From Isoetes taiwanensis (Eukaryota > Streptophyta > Lycopodiopsida > Isoetales > Isoetaceae), in the NCBI GenBank assembly GCA_021234155.1, contig JAJEKV010000061.1:2259950-2323949 (forward strand): a stretch of 64,000 nt of DNA, written 5' to 3'. Below, piece after piece: positions 24,989 through 35,830 of this stretch. The translations under genes and the position numbers were made by a program. The first letter of the stretch is position 1; every line of letters starts with the position of its first letter. The notes under the pieces are model-generated. The model was not told the DNA's origin and searched no databases. It worked only from the letters and a program-made list of their open reading frames with translations.

Positions 24989-27129
24989 GCATTGATATCG
25001 AAAATATAAAATAAATATATTGGATGCATCAAGAGTTAAAATTCAAATCATGCAATTAGTTCATAAATTATTGCTTCATGATGCCTTTATGTTTTTGTGA
25101 GACAAATACACTGGCAGACAAAGCATTCAAATAGCAGCTATGCTATTCCTTGCAGTACAGTCAATAATTAAATGGTGATTCATGCATGCTAATTTTAAAT
25201 TACTAAACAAGACCTCAATATGCATTTATGGTTACGATGTCTCAAACATCTAGGAACAAGCTATAACTTACAGGCAGATAAGAGTCAGTGCCTTTGAATT
25301 TCTCCAACAAGCACTTAAAAATCCACAAGATTAAGTGCAGCATCATGCATCGTGATTAAAACCTGGTCAGTATTAATACACAACACTTCCACCTCCACAA
25401 ACTGCAAAAGATCTTCAAAGGTTATAGTTCTGGCAATAGAGCTTCTAAACTTAAAAGATTCATCCGACTACTAAACGATATGGACTTTTCCTCTGTATGC
25501 TTTTCCATTCTCTTCTGCAGATAGCATCGAGGGGAAATTAATGCGATAGCAAGTTTAGGCCACTCCGGGGAATATCCAAGGTATATACAGGCATATATCT
25601 AGAATATTCCATTCACCCATATGAGCGAGCACTTGCCCTTTAGCATTGTCAATCTTTTGTTCACCTTTTTAACAAAAATAATTCATGTTAATCTAGTGTT
25701 GCAGACCCTAGACTCTAGCAACATCTAAACAACAAAAGCCTAAACAAAATAGGTACAGAGAACTTGAACTTTGCACAGAATCATTCTGAAGTTAAACATC
25801 TTGTGACAATTCTCAAAATAGAAACTACTAAAAATAGACTCACACGTCATTCTGAAGTTATACATCTTGTGACAATTCTCAAAATAGAAACTACAAAATA
25901 GACTCACACGTCACATGGGTTCACATGGACGAACTGCGAAGCCCTGGCTTAAAAGCTGCTGAACTTCGGCTGAGGCAAAAAAATTCAGCCCCGTTTTGGA
26001 AAATCAGCGCTCGCAAGATACAACTTGCGTAGCTGATGCAGCGCTGAATTTTTTTATCAGTGCTGACTCCGCCAAAACTCAGCAGAGGGCCTAAACTTCT
26101 CCATGTGAACCACCCATGAGATTGCAGACCCTAGACTCTAACAACATCTAAACAACATAAACCTAAATACGGAGGATGTGCCACCATCAATACCTACATT
26201 TTTGAGTTGCGCCAATTCTGTACCTGTACTTACTTAAAATTTTATAATTTAGCATGCCATACTATTTAATATTGTCCATTGTTTTGAGGAGAAAAAGGTT
26301 GCAAAAACAATAAGGCTTCCTATGGATAAATTGGCGCAAATACCATATTTTCTACCCAAAACATGCAAAAAATACCTCAAAGAAGACAAGTGTTAACTGC
26401 TTTGAATAGAAATCAGAGGGCAAATGGATGAATTGGTGACAATGGATGATGAGAAAAGTTTCAAATGTCCAGATAATTAGCAATTTAAAATCAAAACTGA
26501 ATTAATAGGCATTCAAAAGGAAGTCATTTGTAACATGTCCACAGTACAACCGAGTCCAAAACTTAAGCTTACAGATCCGGCATTACCAAACTACGAGGTT
26601 TCTGCAGTGAATTGAATGTCTAAGAGGGTGCATATGGTTGTGAAAATGGCAGGAGGCTTGCATGTCTTTTCCTTTTTTTCTGAAAAATAATTTGAATCTT
26701 AAAAGAAACTCCAGCCAACCAAAAAACAATCTCCTATAACACAGTGGAATGGACTTTGGCATTCACATGCCAACCACACACATCCATGGTATTTTGAGCC
26801 TCTTCCAAAATGAATTAATAAGCTCTATATGCTGTCTGGTGCAAAAGTAACTTCAAAGAAAGTTTATACGATATGTGCTTTGCTACCATGTACATTATAC
26901 AAAGTATAACAGGAAAGCCCTACTTGTTATTAAGCAACAAAGAGACAGACATCTGAACTAGAGACAGACATCTGAACTACACAACAGATAAAGAATCGTC
27001 TGACCTACATGCTTATCATGGCTTTAGTGCACAAAAACTTCATTTCCTCCTAAGAGCATCCAAATACCATCTGGCGCAGGGGAACCTCCGTTGGTTTTAG
27101 AAATCATTCCATTTTTTATGTCTTCGCAG
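24989..27129. other. Gene-free, repeat-bearing interval
   Basis: Includes a 66-bp tandem duplication at about 25790-25911 (CATCTTGTGACAATTCTCAA) and a direct repeat of AGACCCTAGACTCTA-type sequence at 25704 and 26127 that flanks the MITE-like element. I see no coding sequence. Confidence 0.5.
25914..26118. mobile_element. MITE-like element
   Basis: Terminal inverted repeats CATGGGTTCACATGGA (left) and TCCATGTGAACCACCCATG (right) bound about 205 bp. The interior folds back (TTCAGC blocks against GCTGAATTTTTTT). No coding capacity. The superfamily is not assigned. Confidence 0.5.
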
Positions 27130-28130
27130 GCTTAAGCTCCATCCTTGATCAGGCCCAAAATTTGGTTCTGAATGCCCGTCGCCAACGCCATCATTTTGTC
27201 CGCGTTTATTTGTTCATGAACAGAATTGTACATTCCCCATACTACCATTGATTAAGAAACAGAAGGTGCTGCCAGCTTGAAAATGCCCAGTCCAATGAAC
27301 CACAAAGTAGGCCTCAAGCATTGAGATACATCAGTGGTCTAAACTTTCTTGTAACATTTCCCGAGATTCTTTCTGAAAATGAGTAAGATAAGCCTTCTTG
27401 CGCGTTCGATAGTCACTAAAGTCTGACCGTCGAAGTAAAGTGCTCACACTGGAAGTGCCCAAGCTGCATATTGATCTGAAGCTCAATAGAATTCTTCGCG
27501 ATCAACTAGGACAGTTCTTCAAAAACCGAAGTACCGGGAAAACAAATCTTCAAACATGGAATTGTTCTACGTCATCCACGTAACTCCTGCTCCTTTCTCA
27601 CAATCTACTAAGATATGAGAAGTTGCAACAACCTTTGCCATATTGCCGTCATAAGGAATACATAGTTTCATTGGCAAGTAATGTGTTCATCCCCACCGAT
27701 GCGACTATTTGTGAGGGAAAGCCCTTAGATCCTCCAGACCAAGAAGCATTGCCTTGCGAATCTGTGAAAAAAAGAGAAATATGTATAAATAGGTCCTCTA
27801 CTTCCAATTAGAGCAGACAATTCCAGATATATGGAAAACTCACGATCTTTGGAAACGTTGAAGGGGGTGGTTTCAACACATCTGCTACAATATATCTGCA
27901 TAAGCCATCTCCTTTGGGATCAGAAGATATAGACTATCCTCCCATGCCTGCACAGAGTCAATAATGTTTTCTTTTCCCCAAGGAAAGTACACCTGGAAAT
28001 ATAGATTGTCACATTTGGCTCACCAACATTGAAATAAGTGCCTAATAATGCACTTTCTCACCCATCCTTATAAGCTCATTTGCTTCTCTTTAAATCCATG
28101 GGCACATCCTGCAAATGCTAAAATCATATC
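27130..28130 (-). pseudogene. O-fucosyltransferase pseudogene copy 1 with micro-inversion
   Basis: Minus-strand copy of the 3' half of the gene at 7052-9287. 27130-27250 matches its 3' UTR. 27370-27550 matches exon 8 (DQYAAWAL for DQYAAGAL, with stops). About 27625-27740 matches exon 7. 27830-27990 matches exon 6 (WGKENIIDSVQAW). 28050-28125 matches the end of exon 5 (LAFAGCAHGFK). Stops and frameshifts are frequent. Within the exon 7 remnant, 27655-27697 encoding [13 protein letters not shown] is in plus orientation, opposite to everything around it. Confidence 0.85.
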
Positions 28131-28139
28131 ACAGCTATA

Positions 28140-28700
28140 ATTGGATCTGCATCTGCTATGTATTCATCTAGCAGCTCAATAAGATTCTTGCAATCAAGTA
28201 GCACAGTTTTCTGAAAACCCAACCATCTGGAAAAACAAAATTTTCAGATCGAAAATTGCTTTATTCTCATCAATATAAATCCTGCCCTCTAAAACGAATA
28301 TAATTATACCTGCAGTAGGCCCAACAACTTTGCCATATTGTCATCATAGGTGGGGATAAACACACCACTCGCCAAGAAAACTATGTGTAATCCATCCTGC
28401 CATTTGCGAGGAATGATTCTGAAAGAACCTCAGATCCTCCGGAATAAGAAGCAATATCTTGCAAACCTGTAAAAAGGAGAAATATGCATAAATAGGACGC
28501 CTATTTCTAATCAGAGTAGGAATTTCCAGATATAATAAAAACTCACGATTTATCGATTCCCTTAAAGATCGATTGTATGTGCTATTAAGGCTCTCTCGAA
28601 GTTCTCTGGGAACATCTCCAAGGGAAGCGATGCCACACATCAAATACATTATCAAGGCAGCTGCATATGTAATAAAACAACTCAATCAGATTAACGAATT
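28140..28700 (-). pseudogene. O-fucosyltransferase pseudogene copy 2
   Basis: A second, adjacent partial copy on minus. About 28150-28235 is exon 8 ([20 protein letters not shown]). 28330-28470 is exon 7 ([15 protein letters not shown], then a frameshift before a DGN-like end). The exon 7 to exon 8 order repeats that of copy 1, so the two are a tandem pair. Exons 1-5 are missing. Confidence 0.82.
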
Positions 28701-29974
28701 GAAAGATAATATAGGCCTACACTGAAACATGCTGAAAACGACGAACCAAGTAGAGAGCACAAAATCATCATATCACTTAAAATCATCATATCACTTAATC
28801 CGAACTTTTCGAGCGAAGCAACGCTTACCAAGAAATAAGAGACGCTCCGATCTTTGACGCTCCTTCGTTAACATGTGATGTTTGCCAAACCCTAGCTGAT
28901 GTGCGCACTATATACAAGAAGGTGGTGAGCACTATCTACACACTATATATAATAACATACTATATCTAACTTCCCTGCCAAACCCTAGTGATGTGCGCAC
29001 TAAGGTTTTCCCTTGTGCCCCGAGTGTGTTTGCATGTTATTTGTTTTAACGTTTGTGTGCCCCCAGTGTATTTGCATGTTACTTGTTTTAACGTTTTATG
29101 TTGGGCCTTCTTTTGTTTAATATCGAACTTTTTGAATGCTATGAACATGGGGATTTGCTATCTTCGCTGAACATGGGGATTCACTATCAATCGCCAAAAA
29201 AATTCTCAGGTTTCGCAAGTTGTGGAGATTAATTCAAAACTAAAGAGAAAATATTGATAACTTCATAGTAATTATGCAAGCTCATTGGACGTTATTGAGA
29301 CATTATAAACTTCCTCAAGCTCTTTCTAAAAAATTTAAAGTTTTGTTGTTTAGATGCGCCTATTGTACAGTTTCTCTAATTTGCTAGCAGGGGACTGTTA
29401 CAACGGTTTTACTCCCTTGCTTCCTTCAATAAAATATAATCTTATCAAAAGCTTGTGCTCAAACGTTCCTATGATTATTCCAGGCATATTATCTGACGAC
29501 CTATTACTACATAAGTCATGGATGATGTTGCTTTTACACAATAGCATGTCTATGCTCATCAAAATGCAGTGATTGTGGCCAGGAGCTGCAGAATCAAATA
29601 GGGACAAAGCCTACTTGTGCTGGTTTTAGGGTCTTGTCTTCTCGATCGCCCGATCTCAGCCAGTGAATATGAAAATATTACAAGTCATATTCCCAATGCA
29701 CAACATATGGCCATCCCTTGGAAGTGAAGATGGGGTCAAACGCCAATTTCTACGTCACACTAAGATTATTCAACCATAGTGATAAAGTCATGATAAGTCA
29801 AGAGCATCATCCAAAACAACACAACTGCCACATGATGAACATAAACATTGCAAATTGCATTGCATGCAATAAGCGACTGCATATTCAATATACAAGAAGT
29901 GGAAATCTTTGCTGCATGATTTCTATCGATGTGAATAGTGGAAAACTAAAATACCAAAGAAAAACACTGAGCAC
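28701..29974. other. Gene-free interval with a 44-bp tandem repeat
   Basis: 29019-29098 holds two copies of a unit containing TTTGCATGTTA and TTGTTTTAACGTTT. CCAAACCCTAG...GATGTGCGCACTA occurs twice (about 28887 and 28979). No gene is recognised. Confidence 0.5.
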
Positions 29975-31688
29975 TCATGTGTGTGCAATGCCAATTTGCA
30001 GAAATGCCCATAAATCTGCCTTGCATGATTAGATTCCAAGTGCACGCAGGTATATTAACATTCACAGCTTGTAAAAACTATAACAACAGCGACAATTCAA
30101 GAATAGATGAAATAAAGCATAATTAGACACTGTTGCTCAAGGATTTGAACCCCCTGCTGAATTGGCAGCACCAGCAAGCACTAGGAAGCACCTCCAAGAT
30201 GAAGAGAAGCAACCTTCCCAATCAGAAGCAACAAAATTGCAATAACAGATATTGCCAAACCATCAAATACTGGGATGAAGTCGTCATCCCTAGTAGTTCA
30301 TCTCCCTGCTATAATGGAAGCAGAGAGATGACAAGAACGGCCCCTAGTGATTCCTACAGAAAACGTCTTGCTTCATTGCTTCGGTATGATGATTGTAGGA
30401 TATGCAGTGATATGCTCTAGTGCCCTTAGCTCTGCTTCAGTGGGCGACGACAAGAATGGCATGCTTTGATTTCGTCTCCCCTTTGATTGGCATGCTCTGC
30501 AGCCACTGACTGCTAATCTAAAATAGCCTGTAACCTAAAATAGAAGCTCCCTAAAGACCCTTGACATGACAAGAATGAAAACCACCTAATCATTGAAAAC
30601 CCAAATCCAATATGGTAACGTCAATGTTGTACGTTTTTTCCATACTTCTACCTTCAAGATGAAGGGAAGCAACCTTCCCAATCAGAAGCAACAAAATTGC
30701 AATAACAGATACTGCCAAACCATCAAATACTGGGATGAAACCATCATCCCTAACAGTTCATTGCCCTGCTACAGTAGAAGCAGAGAGATGACAAGAACGA
30801 CCCCTAGTGATTCCGACAAAAAACCTTAGTTCTGCTACAAAACCTGCTTCACTGCTTCAGTGTGATTAGTGCAGGATATGCAGTGATATGCTCTAGTGCC
30901 CTTAGCTGTGCTTCAGTGGGCGACGACAAGAATGGCATGCTTTGATTCCACCGCCCCTTTGATCGTCATGCTCTATAGCCACTGACTGCTAACCTAAAAT
31001 AGAAGTTCCTTAAAAACCTTTGACATTACAAGAATAAAAACACACCTAACCATTGAAAACCCAAATCCAATATGGTAACGCCACTATTGCACGTTTTTGG
31101 CATACTTCTACCTACCAACCATACACAATCTTATGTAACATCTGCTCCTCTCTTCAATTGCAGAAGATAATAGTGCTAAGCCCTCTAAAGCTTTAGTTGT
31201 CTTCTGCATGGAATATTTGGCAAGATGACATAGAGATGTGTATATTTACTTACGCTTAATACACATCAAGATATAAAAAGTTGCTTGTCATATTCCAATG
31301 TACAAATTCAATATTACTATTTGTCATCTTGTTTAGAGAGCAACGCATCATGTTTTTTCAACAATTTGTTCAAAATGATACCTTTCCTCTCTTTACCCCC
31401 CTTTTTTTTTGTGGTACGAGGGGATTAGAAACATGGGTTTCAACATGCCTGCATGCATACTTGCATGTACCAGTGCAAATCATCAGGCATGCATGTATAA
31501 ATTATGCTTCATGCACATTCTTAGCAAGTCCTAAGCTCTCAATTATATTGAGGTTTATTTTGATTAGGATGCATGCTCTATCCTTACATCACAATTAAAT
31601 TGTGCATGCTTTACGCATAGGCTATTGCATGAGGGCATTAATGCTTATGCCTTTTGGTGTTCAAGAGATAGAAGACTTTTTGATATGC
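29975..31688. repeat. Block X, copy 1
   Basis: Parallel to 36520-37740. It includes an internal tandem duplication of about 455 bp (AGCAACCTTCCCAATCAGAA at about 30210 and 30669). A tRNA T-arm-like sequence on minus (GGGATTTGAATCCCC complement) sits at about 36677 in copy 2 and, mutated, near 30144 here. It ends at GAAGACTTTTTGATATGCC, where a LINE is inserted. No ORF is conserved between copies. Confidence 0.85.
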
Positions 31689-32664
31689 CTTGAAAGCGTT
31701 TTTCGCAATGGCAAATATGTGCCGTCGGGCTCACATCACCTATTGGCCGCTGCGGAAGAAACTCTTTGAGGCACTGGTCATGCCAGTTATTCTATATGCT
31801 AGTGAAATCTGGGGTCCATCGCTATGTTGTTCTAAATGGCAAGAAATTGAAGCAATTCAAAAAACACGGCTGCACATGACTCTGAAGGTGAAAAGAGCAG
31901 TTCCATATGAGATAATGTTATACGATTGTGGTTCTTATCCATTGGAAATACAATCCATGTGTAACACTCTCAGATATCTTGATCAGAAGCAGCAAGCAAA
32001 GGATGGCTCTCTTGTAAGGCTAGCACTTAACGCCGCAGCGAAGCTTGGAAGCGATGGCAAAAATTGGCCGGTATAAGGATTTACAAAGTCTGGTTTACTC
32101 GATGGGGGCTCACTATTTGTTCTTATACAAAAGAGTTCAAGGCACACGCCTTCTTGGCATACTGTGAGGTGTCTTCCAAAAAGAAACTCCAATATTACAT
32201 CAGGGATTTCAATCCCGGACGTACCCACAGCATACAACCATATCTGTCCCTTCATAGCATGTTTCCGGGGCAAATCGGATCGATTGCGCGCATGCGCATG
32301 AGCTCCCACTGTCTAATGATTGAAAAGGGAAGGTGGTTGAAAATTGCAGAAGATCAGAGGATTTGTGTCTGTAAGGAGGATGTGGAGACTGAGAAGCATG
32401 CTATATATTTTTGCCGCAGCCATGACACTCTTCGTGCCAAGTATCACATGATTGACTGGAGCATGCCTTTGGATGAATTATTTCAACATATTCCTTCGCT
32501 TCCACATTTAGGAAATTTCCTCCGAGAGCTTCTAGTTTACATTGAGCATCGTTGAGAGGATTGATTCTCTCATATTATGATGATTGTACTAGATCCTGAT
32601 TTCTTTGTCCCATAGCCTACGGGCTTCCGTGGACGTTAATAAAATTTATTATTATTATTTATTA
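31689..32664 (+). mobile_element. 5'-truncated LINE (non-LTR retrotransposon)
   Basis: Encodes the C-terminal part of a LINE ORF2: LRKKLFEALVMPVILYASEI after the RT domain, then a frameshift near 32070, and a C-terminal Cys-His cluster (CVCKEDVETEKHAIYFC with following H). The 3' end is AATAAA followed by an ATT-rich tail. Block X copies at 36180 and 37735 lack it and read GATATGCCCTTATTGACTTG, giving the empty site. Truncation at the 5' end is typical of target-primed reverse transcription. Inactive. Confidence 0.88.
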
Positions 32665-32730
32665 TTGACTTGATGATACATGCAACAAAACAACAAGGTG
32701 ACATAATGCAGATGCTATTCCTATTTCTAT
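32665..32730. repeat. Block X copy 1, distal piece
   Basis: Continues block X after the LINE (GACTTGATGATACATGCAAC) and stops at CTATTTCTAT, where the 1.5-kb LTR begins. Copies at about 36186-36250 and 37740-37795 run on into GTTGCA. Confidence 0.85.
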
Positions 32731-34275
32731 TGTGACGTTCCAGCACAATATACGGTCCCAGGACATATACTGTACTGCCTCGTCACGCATACACGCCATC
32801 CCGATTGACGTGTACGCCGACGTATAGCTAAGCAAGTAGCACCCTAGGGGCAACTTGCAAGTGTGTGCACATTTATTCATGTGTACACTTTAGCCCACTT
32901 AATTAATATAGGCAAGTGGGCCATACCCATTTATCCCACATGCTCAAGGGTTAATAGAAACCCTAGCCCTAACTTATAGTCTATATAAGCATATGAAACC
33001 CTAACTTTCCATTTTCGTCCACAGCCTTCTAGAGCTCTGTTTTGCTTGCTCCAAGAGCCAATCTTGACTCCCGAAGTCTGTCTGAGCAGCTAGCTCATCA
33101 GCTTCCCTTTCTAGCTTCATCTTCAAGCAGTTCTGCAGCATGGACGCATTCAAACCAGGAGGAGCAAGCCAGGGATCAGGTATTTTGCCAATTCAATAGT
33201 CTAATCCGCCTCCCAAACATAGAGTAAGTAGGTTTAGCCTATTGAATTGCCCATAGCAGCCATCTAGACCTCTAGATATCAAGCCATAACTAAAGAACCT
33301 AACTTTGTGATTTAGATTAGATCTTATTCTTTAGTTCTTCTATGATATGTATGTGATGATGATCTCTGTGGAATCACTGTATTGGGAAGGGGGGTAGCGG
33401 CCTTAAAAGCCTAGTAGTTGATGCTCCTAGCTAGCCCTCTTTAATGCACTATTAAATTCGGCCTGTGTACAAGAGCCACACCTGGTTGTGGGTGGAGGGG
33501 CCAGACTGGCTTACAAGGCGGTTCATGTTCTGACTCATGATCACGTCCCTCTGGTAGTAAAGCCTATCGGGGACTATAGTACACTAGACCTAATGCTCTG
33601 CCACTGCGTGAGGGCTTTGCATGGGTTCGACACTCTTGGGGTGGTGTACACCTTCCATGGAGTTCAAGTCGAGTACGGGCAGTGGCCCTCTAGTCACCTT
33701 GAGTCAGCATGCTAGCCTCTGGTGGGAGTGATCCCTACCTGCCCCATCGGAACTGGAGAGATGCAACCCAGGAGTAGGCCCTTTGGCTATGCATCCGACG
33801 GGCTACAGTCAGGTCCCAAGACTTTTCAACCTACTATGCAAAGTGTGCACAGGAGGAGCGGATGGAGTGGACTACCCTAAGCCATTTTCTTATGCCAGCC
33901 AAATCCATTTGCCATGAATTCTGTCTGCAATGACTTCTGGAGACCTAGGCCGTCAGTCATCCCTCTTGAGTCTGAGCCTTGGGTAGAATCTCCATATGTG
34001 ATGTACTGATCTTTGCCTATGCAGATATGTGGTGAACCATCCTTCGTGATGGTCATGTGATGTTGATGTATTTGTACTGACATGTATGTTTACGCTTCCG
34101 CAACTAGGTAGGCCCTGAGGGAGACAGGGTAAAATGACCCATTCATTCTTCCCACTGGAACTCGTCAAGGTTGCAGTGATACGTGGAGGGCCTTGTATCA
34201 GCATGGAGCTGGTATGGGAGATGAACTCCTATTTGTATACGGTGGGTGCACCGTATATGAGTAGGGGACGTCACA
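32731..34275 (+). mobile_element. 5' LTR of the H3-tail element
   Basis: Starts TGTGACGTTCC and ends GGGGACGTCACA, complementary termini. It is followed after one base by a tRNA-Met primer site, which fixes the orientation. TATATAAG at about 32983-32990 is a promoter candidate with transcription likely near 33015. Length 1,545 bp. It is inserted in block X. No second LTR is present in the window: the element is truncated at 35830. Confidence 0.85.
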
Positions 34276-34276
34276 G

Positions 34277-34288
34277 TGGTATCAGAGC
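34277..34288 (+). promoter_or_regulatory. Primer-binding site, initiator tRNA-Met
   Basis: TGGTATCAGAGC, the standard complement of the 3' end of plant initiator tRNA-Met, one base after the LTR end. It is used to prime minus-strand DNA synthesis. Confidence 0.92.
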
Positions 34289-34453
34289 AATGTTCTTGGA
34301 GACCAGCAAAGCACTGGCCATGCTCCCAGTAGTACTAACTTAGTAGGATCCTCAAACCTCGAGAAAGTGGCAAAAAAAAAATCTCATTTTTTGTAGTATA
34401 TGCTAAGCTAGTAACAGTTAGAAATTGAACAAAAATTTCACTAAGTGCAGAAA

Positions 34454-34522
34454 TTGCTCATGGTATGCGCCAGAGCACCAACCTAAATTTTAGGTTGAGC
34501 CCCAGGCGCACACCATGAGTAA
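34454..34522 (+). ncRNA. Leader stem-loop 1 of the H3-tail element
   Basis: Nested pairing: CTCATGGT with ACCATGAG, TGCGCC with GGCGCA, and a tip CAACCTAAA with TTTAGGTTG around one unpaired T. It lies between the primer site and the first ORF, the usual place of packaging or dimerisation signals. Structure is seen; function is inferred. Confidence 0.7.
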
Positions 34523-34665
34523 CTGGCAATAATCACCTTGAAACTTGAAGAAATTGAACAATATAATATGCTAGATCAAAATTTAAGGTAAGGTTCAGCT
34601 AGAATTGTATATCACAACCCTAGGAATATGTCTAGAAGTTGTATGTTTTAGTCAAAAATGCAAAA

Positions 34666-34735
34666 TTACTCACGGTATGCGCCAGAGCCTTGATCTAAAT
34701 ATTAGATCAGCCCCCTAGCGCACACCATGAGTAAA
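34666..34735 (+). ncRNA. Leader stem-loop 2, covarying with stem-loop 1
   Basis: Same outer sequences (CTCACGGTATGCGC against GCGCACACCATGAG, one mismatch) and a tip TGATCTAA with TTAGATCA. Compared with stem-loop 1 the tip differs at three paired positions, each compensated on the other arm. The outer stem is nearly unchanged. Confidence 0.72.
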
Positions 34736-34946
34736 ACTGCTTAGAAAACTCTAAAGAAAGTATATGTTTTAAGTTAAAAGGTGCCTTAACACATGAAAAT
34801 GAGTAACTTCGAATTTGACCTAAAATTTGCCCAAACTATAAATAGACCCAAACCCCTCTCATTTGTAGACTTTTTGTTTAGAAGTTCGCTCCCGCATTTC
34901 GAGGCGATTTTTGGGCGCCAGACCTCCGATTGACGTGAAGTAAGAC

Positions 34947-35830
34947 ATGGCGCGCACCAAACAGACTGCTCGGAAGTATCGACCAGGTGAAACGCCTAGC
35001 GCCCAAGATAAGAGGCGCATACAGCAGCTACTTCGGGAGCAACTTCTCTCAGGAGGAGACCAACCTTCATCAGGCGAGGAGAGCACTTCAGAGGAGATGC
35101 AGGAGGAGGGATCCGAGCAAGGATCACAAGAAAAGCTGACCGACGTCATCGACCAGTAGGTGGACGAAGAAGCAGACATTGGATCGGAGGATGATGAAAT
35201 TCAAAGAGTGTTCGAGTAGATGGAAAAGGAAAAACAAAAACAAGAAAGGGCAGAACGAGAGCAGGCGGCCAAGGAACAGGAGGAGCAGAGGGACCCCACT
35301 CCCGAGCCAACCTTAGAAGAAGAGCTCGAGGCCTGGATCAAAATGCACGAGGCGAAGGCACGACGTCGCGAGAAGCGAAAAGCCGAGAAGAAGAGGAAAA
35401 GAGAAGAAAAGGAGGCAAAGGAGGCAGAAGCAAAGAAGAAACTCAAGGGCAAGGAGAAGGAGGAGCCCAAGAGGAAGATGAAGAAGACCCCAAATGTAAA
35501 GATTGTCATCAACGAACGGCCGCCCGACCAACCCCTATCCTCGGACGACTCAGATGACGAAGATTATAATCCTCATCAAGAAGGTGGGAGCTCCTCCAAA
35601 CCCACAGATGAGGATCCGACAGACCAGGATCGGCAGGTACAAGCACCCCCGCCCTACCCAACATGGGAGAAAGACAAGGATCCGAAGAAGCCACCCCGAC
35701 CTGCCCGAGAGTCTTACGTGGTAGACCATCTCAGGGTCTACCAGAAGAAGTTGAAGGCGCACAAGGAATATATGAAGAAGTGGGAGGCCTACAACTCCTA
35801 CTATCAGGCGAACAAGGTCACTTATGTCGA
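34947..35830 (+). pseudogene. Retrotransposon first ORF (gag-position) with histone H3 N-terminal tail
   Basis: The ATG at 34947 opens MARTKQTARK, identical to histone H3 residues 1-9 after the initiator Met, including K4 and K9. YRPG follows at once, a tetrapeptide also found in H3 before the alpha-N helix. The rest is not histone: a Ser/Glu-rich acidic stretch (residues about 36-65), a long Lys/Glu/Arg charged helix (35220-35480), an acidic SSDDSDDEDYN patch, and a proline-rich region near the end. No histone fold is present. TAG codons at 35157-35159 and 35217-35219 interrupt one continuous frame of 295 codons. It ends at about 35830 by fusion to repeat DNA, so capsid and pol are lost. An AT-rich leader precedes it. 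Role in binding chromatin readers is inference. Confidence 0.8.

Noticed and set aside
34947-35000. A genuine histone H3 gene
   Set aside because: Only residues 1-9 and a YRPG tetrapeptide match; there is no histone fold, and the ORF follows an LTR, a tRNA primer site and a retroviral-type leader.
35157-35219. Alternative genetic code with TAG as sense
   Set aside because: Other genes in the window use normal stops, including TAG; decay or readthrough is simpler.
35200-35531. Antisense Ser/Phe/Leu-rich ORFs under the charged helix
   Set aside because: Shadow frames of a Lys/Glu-rich coding sequence.
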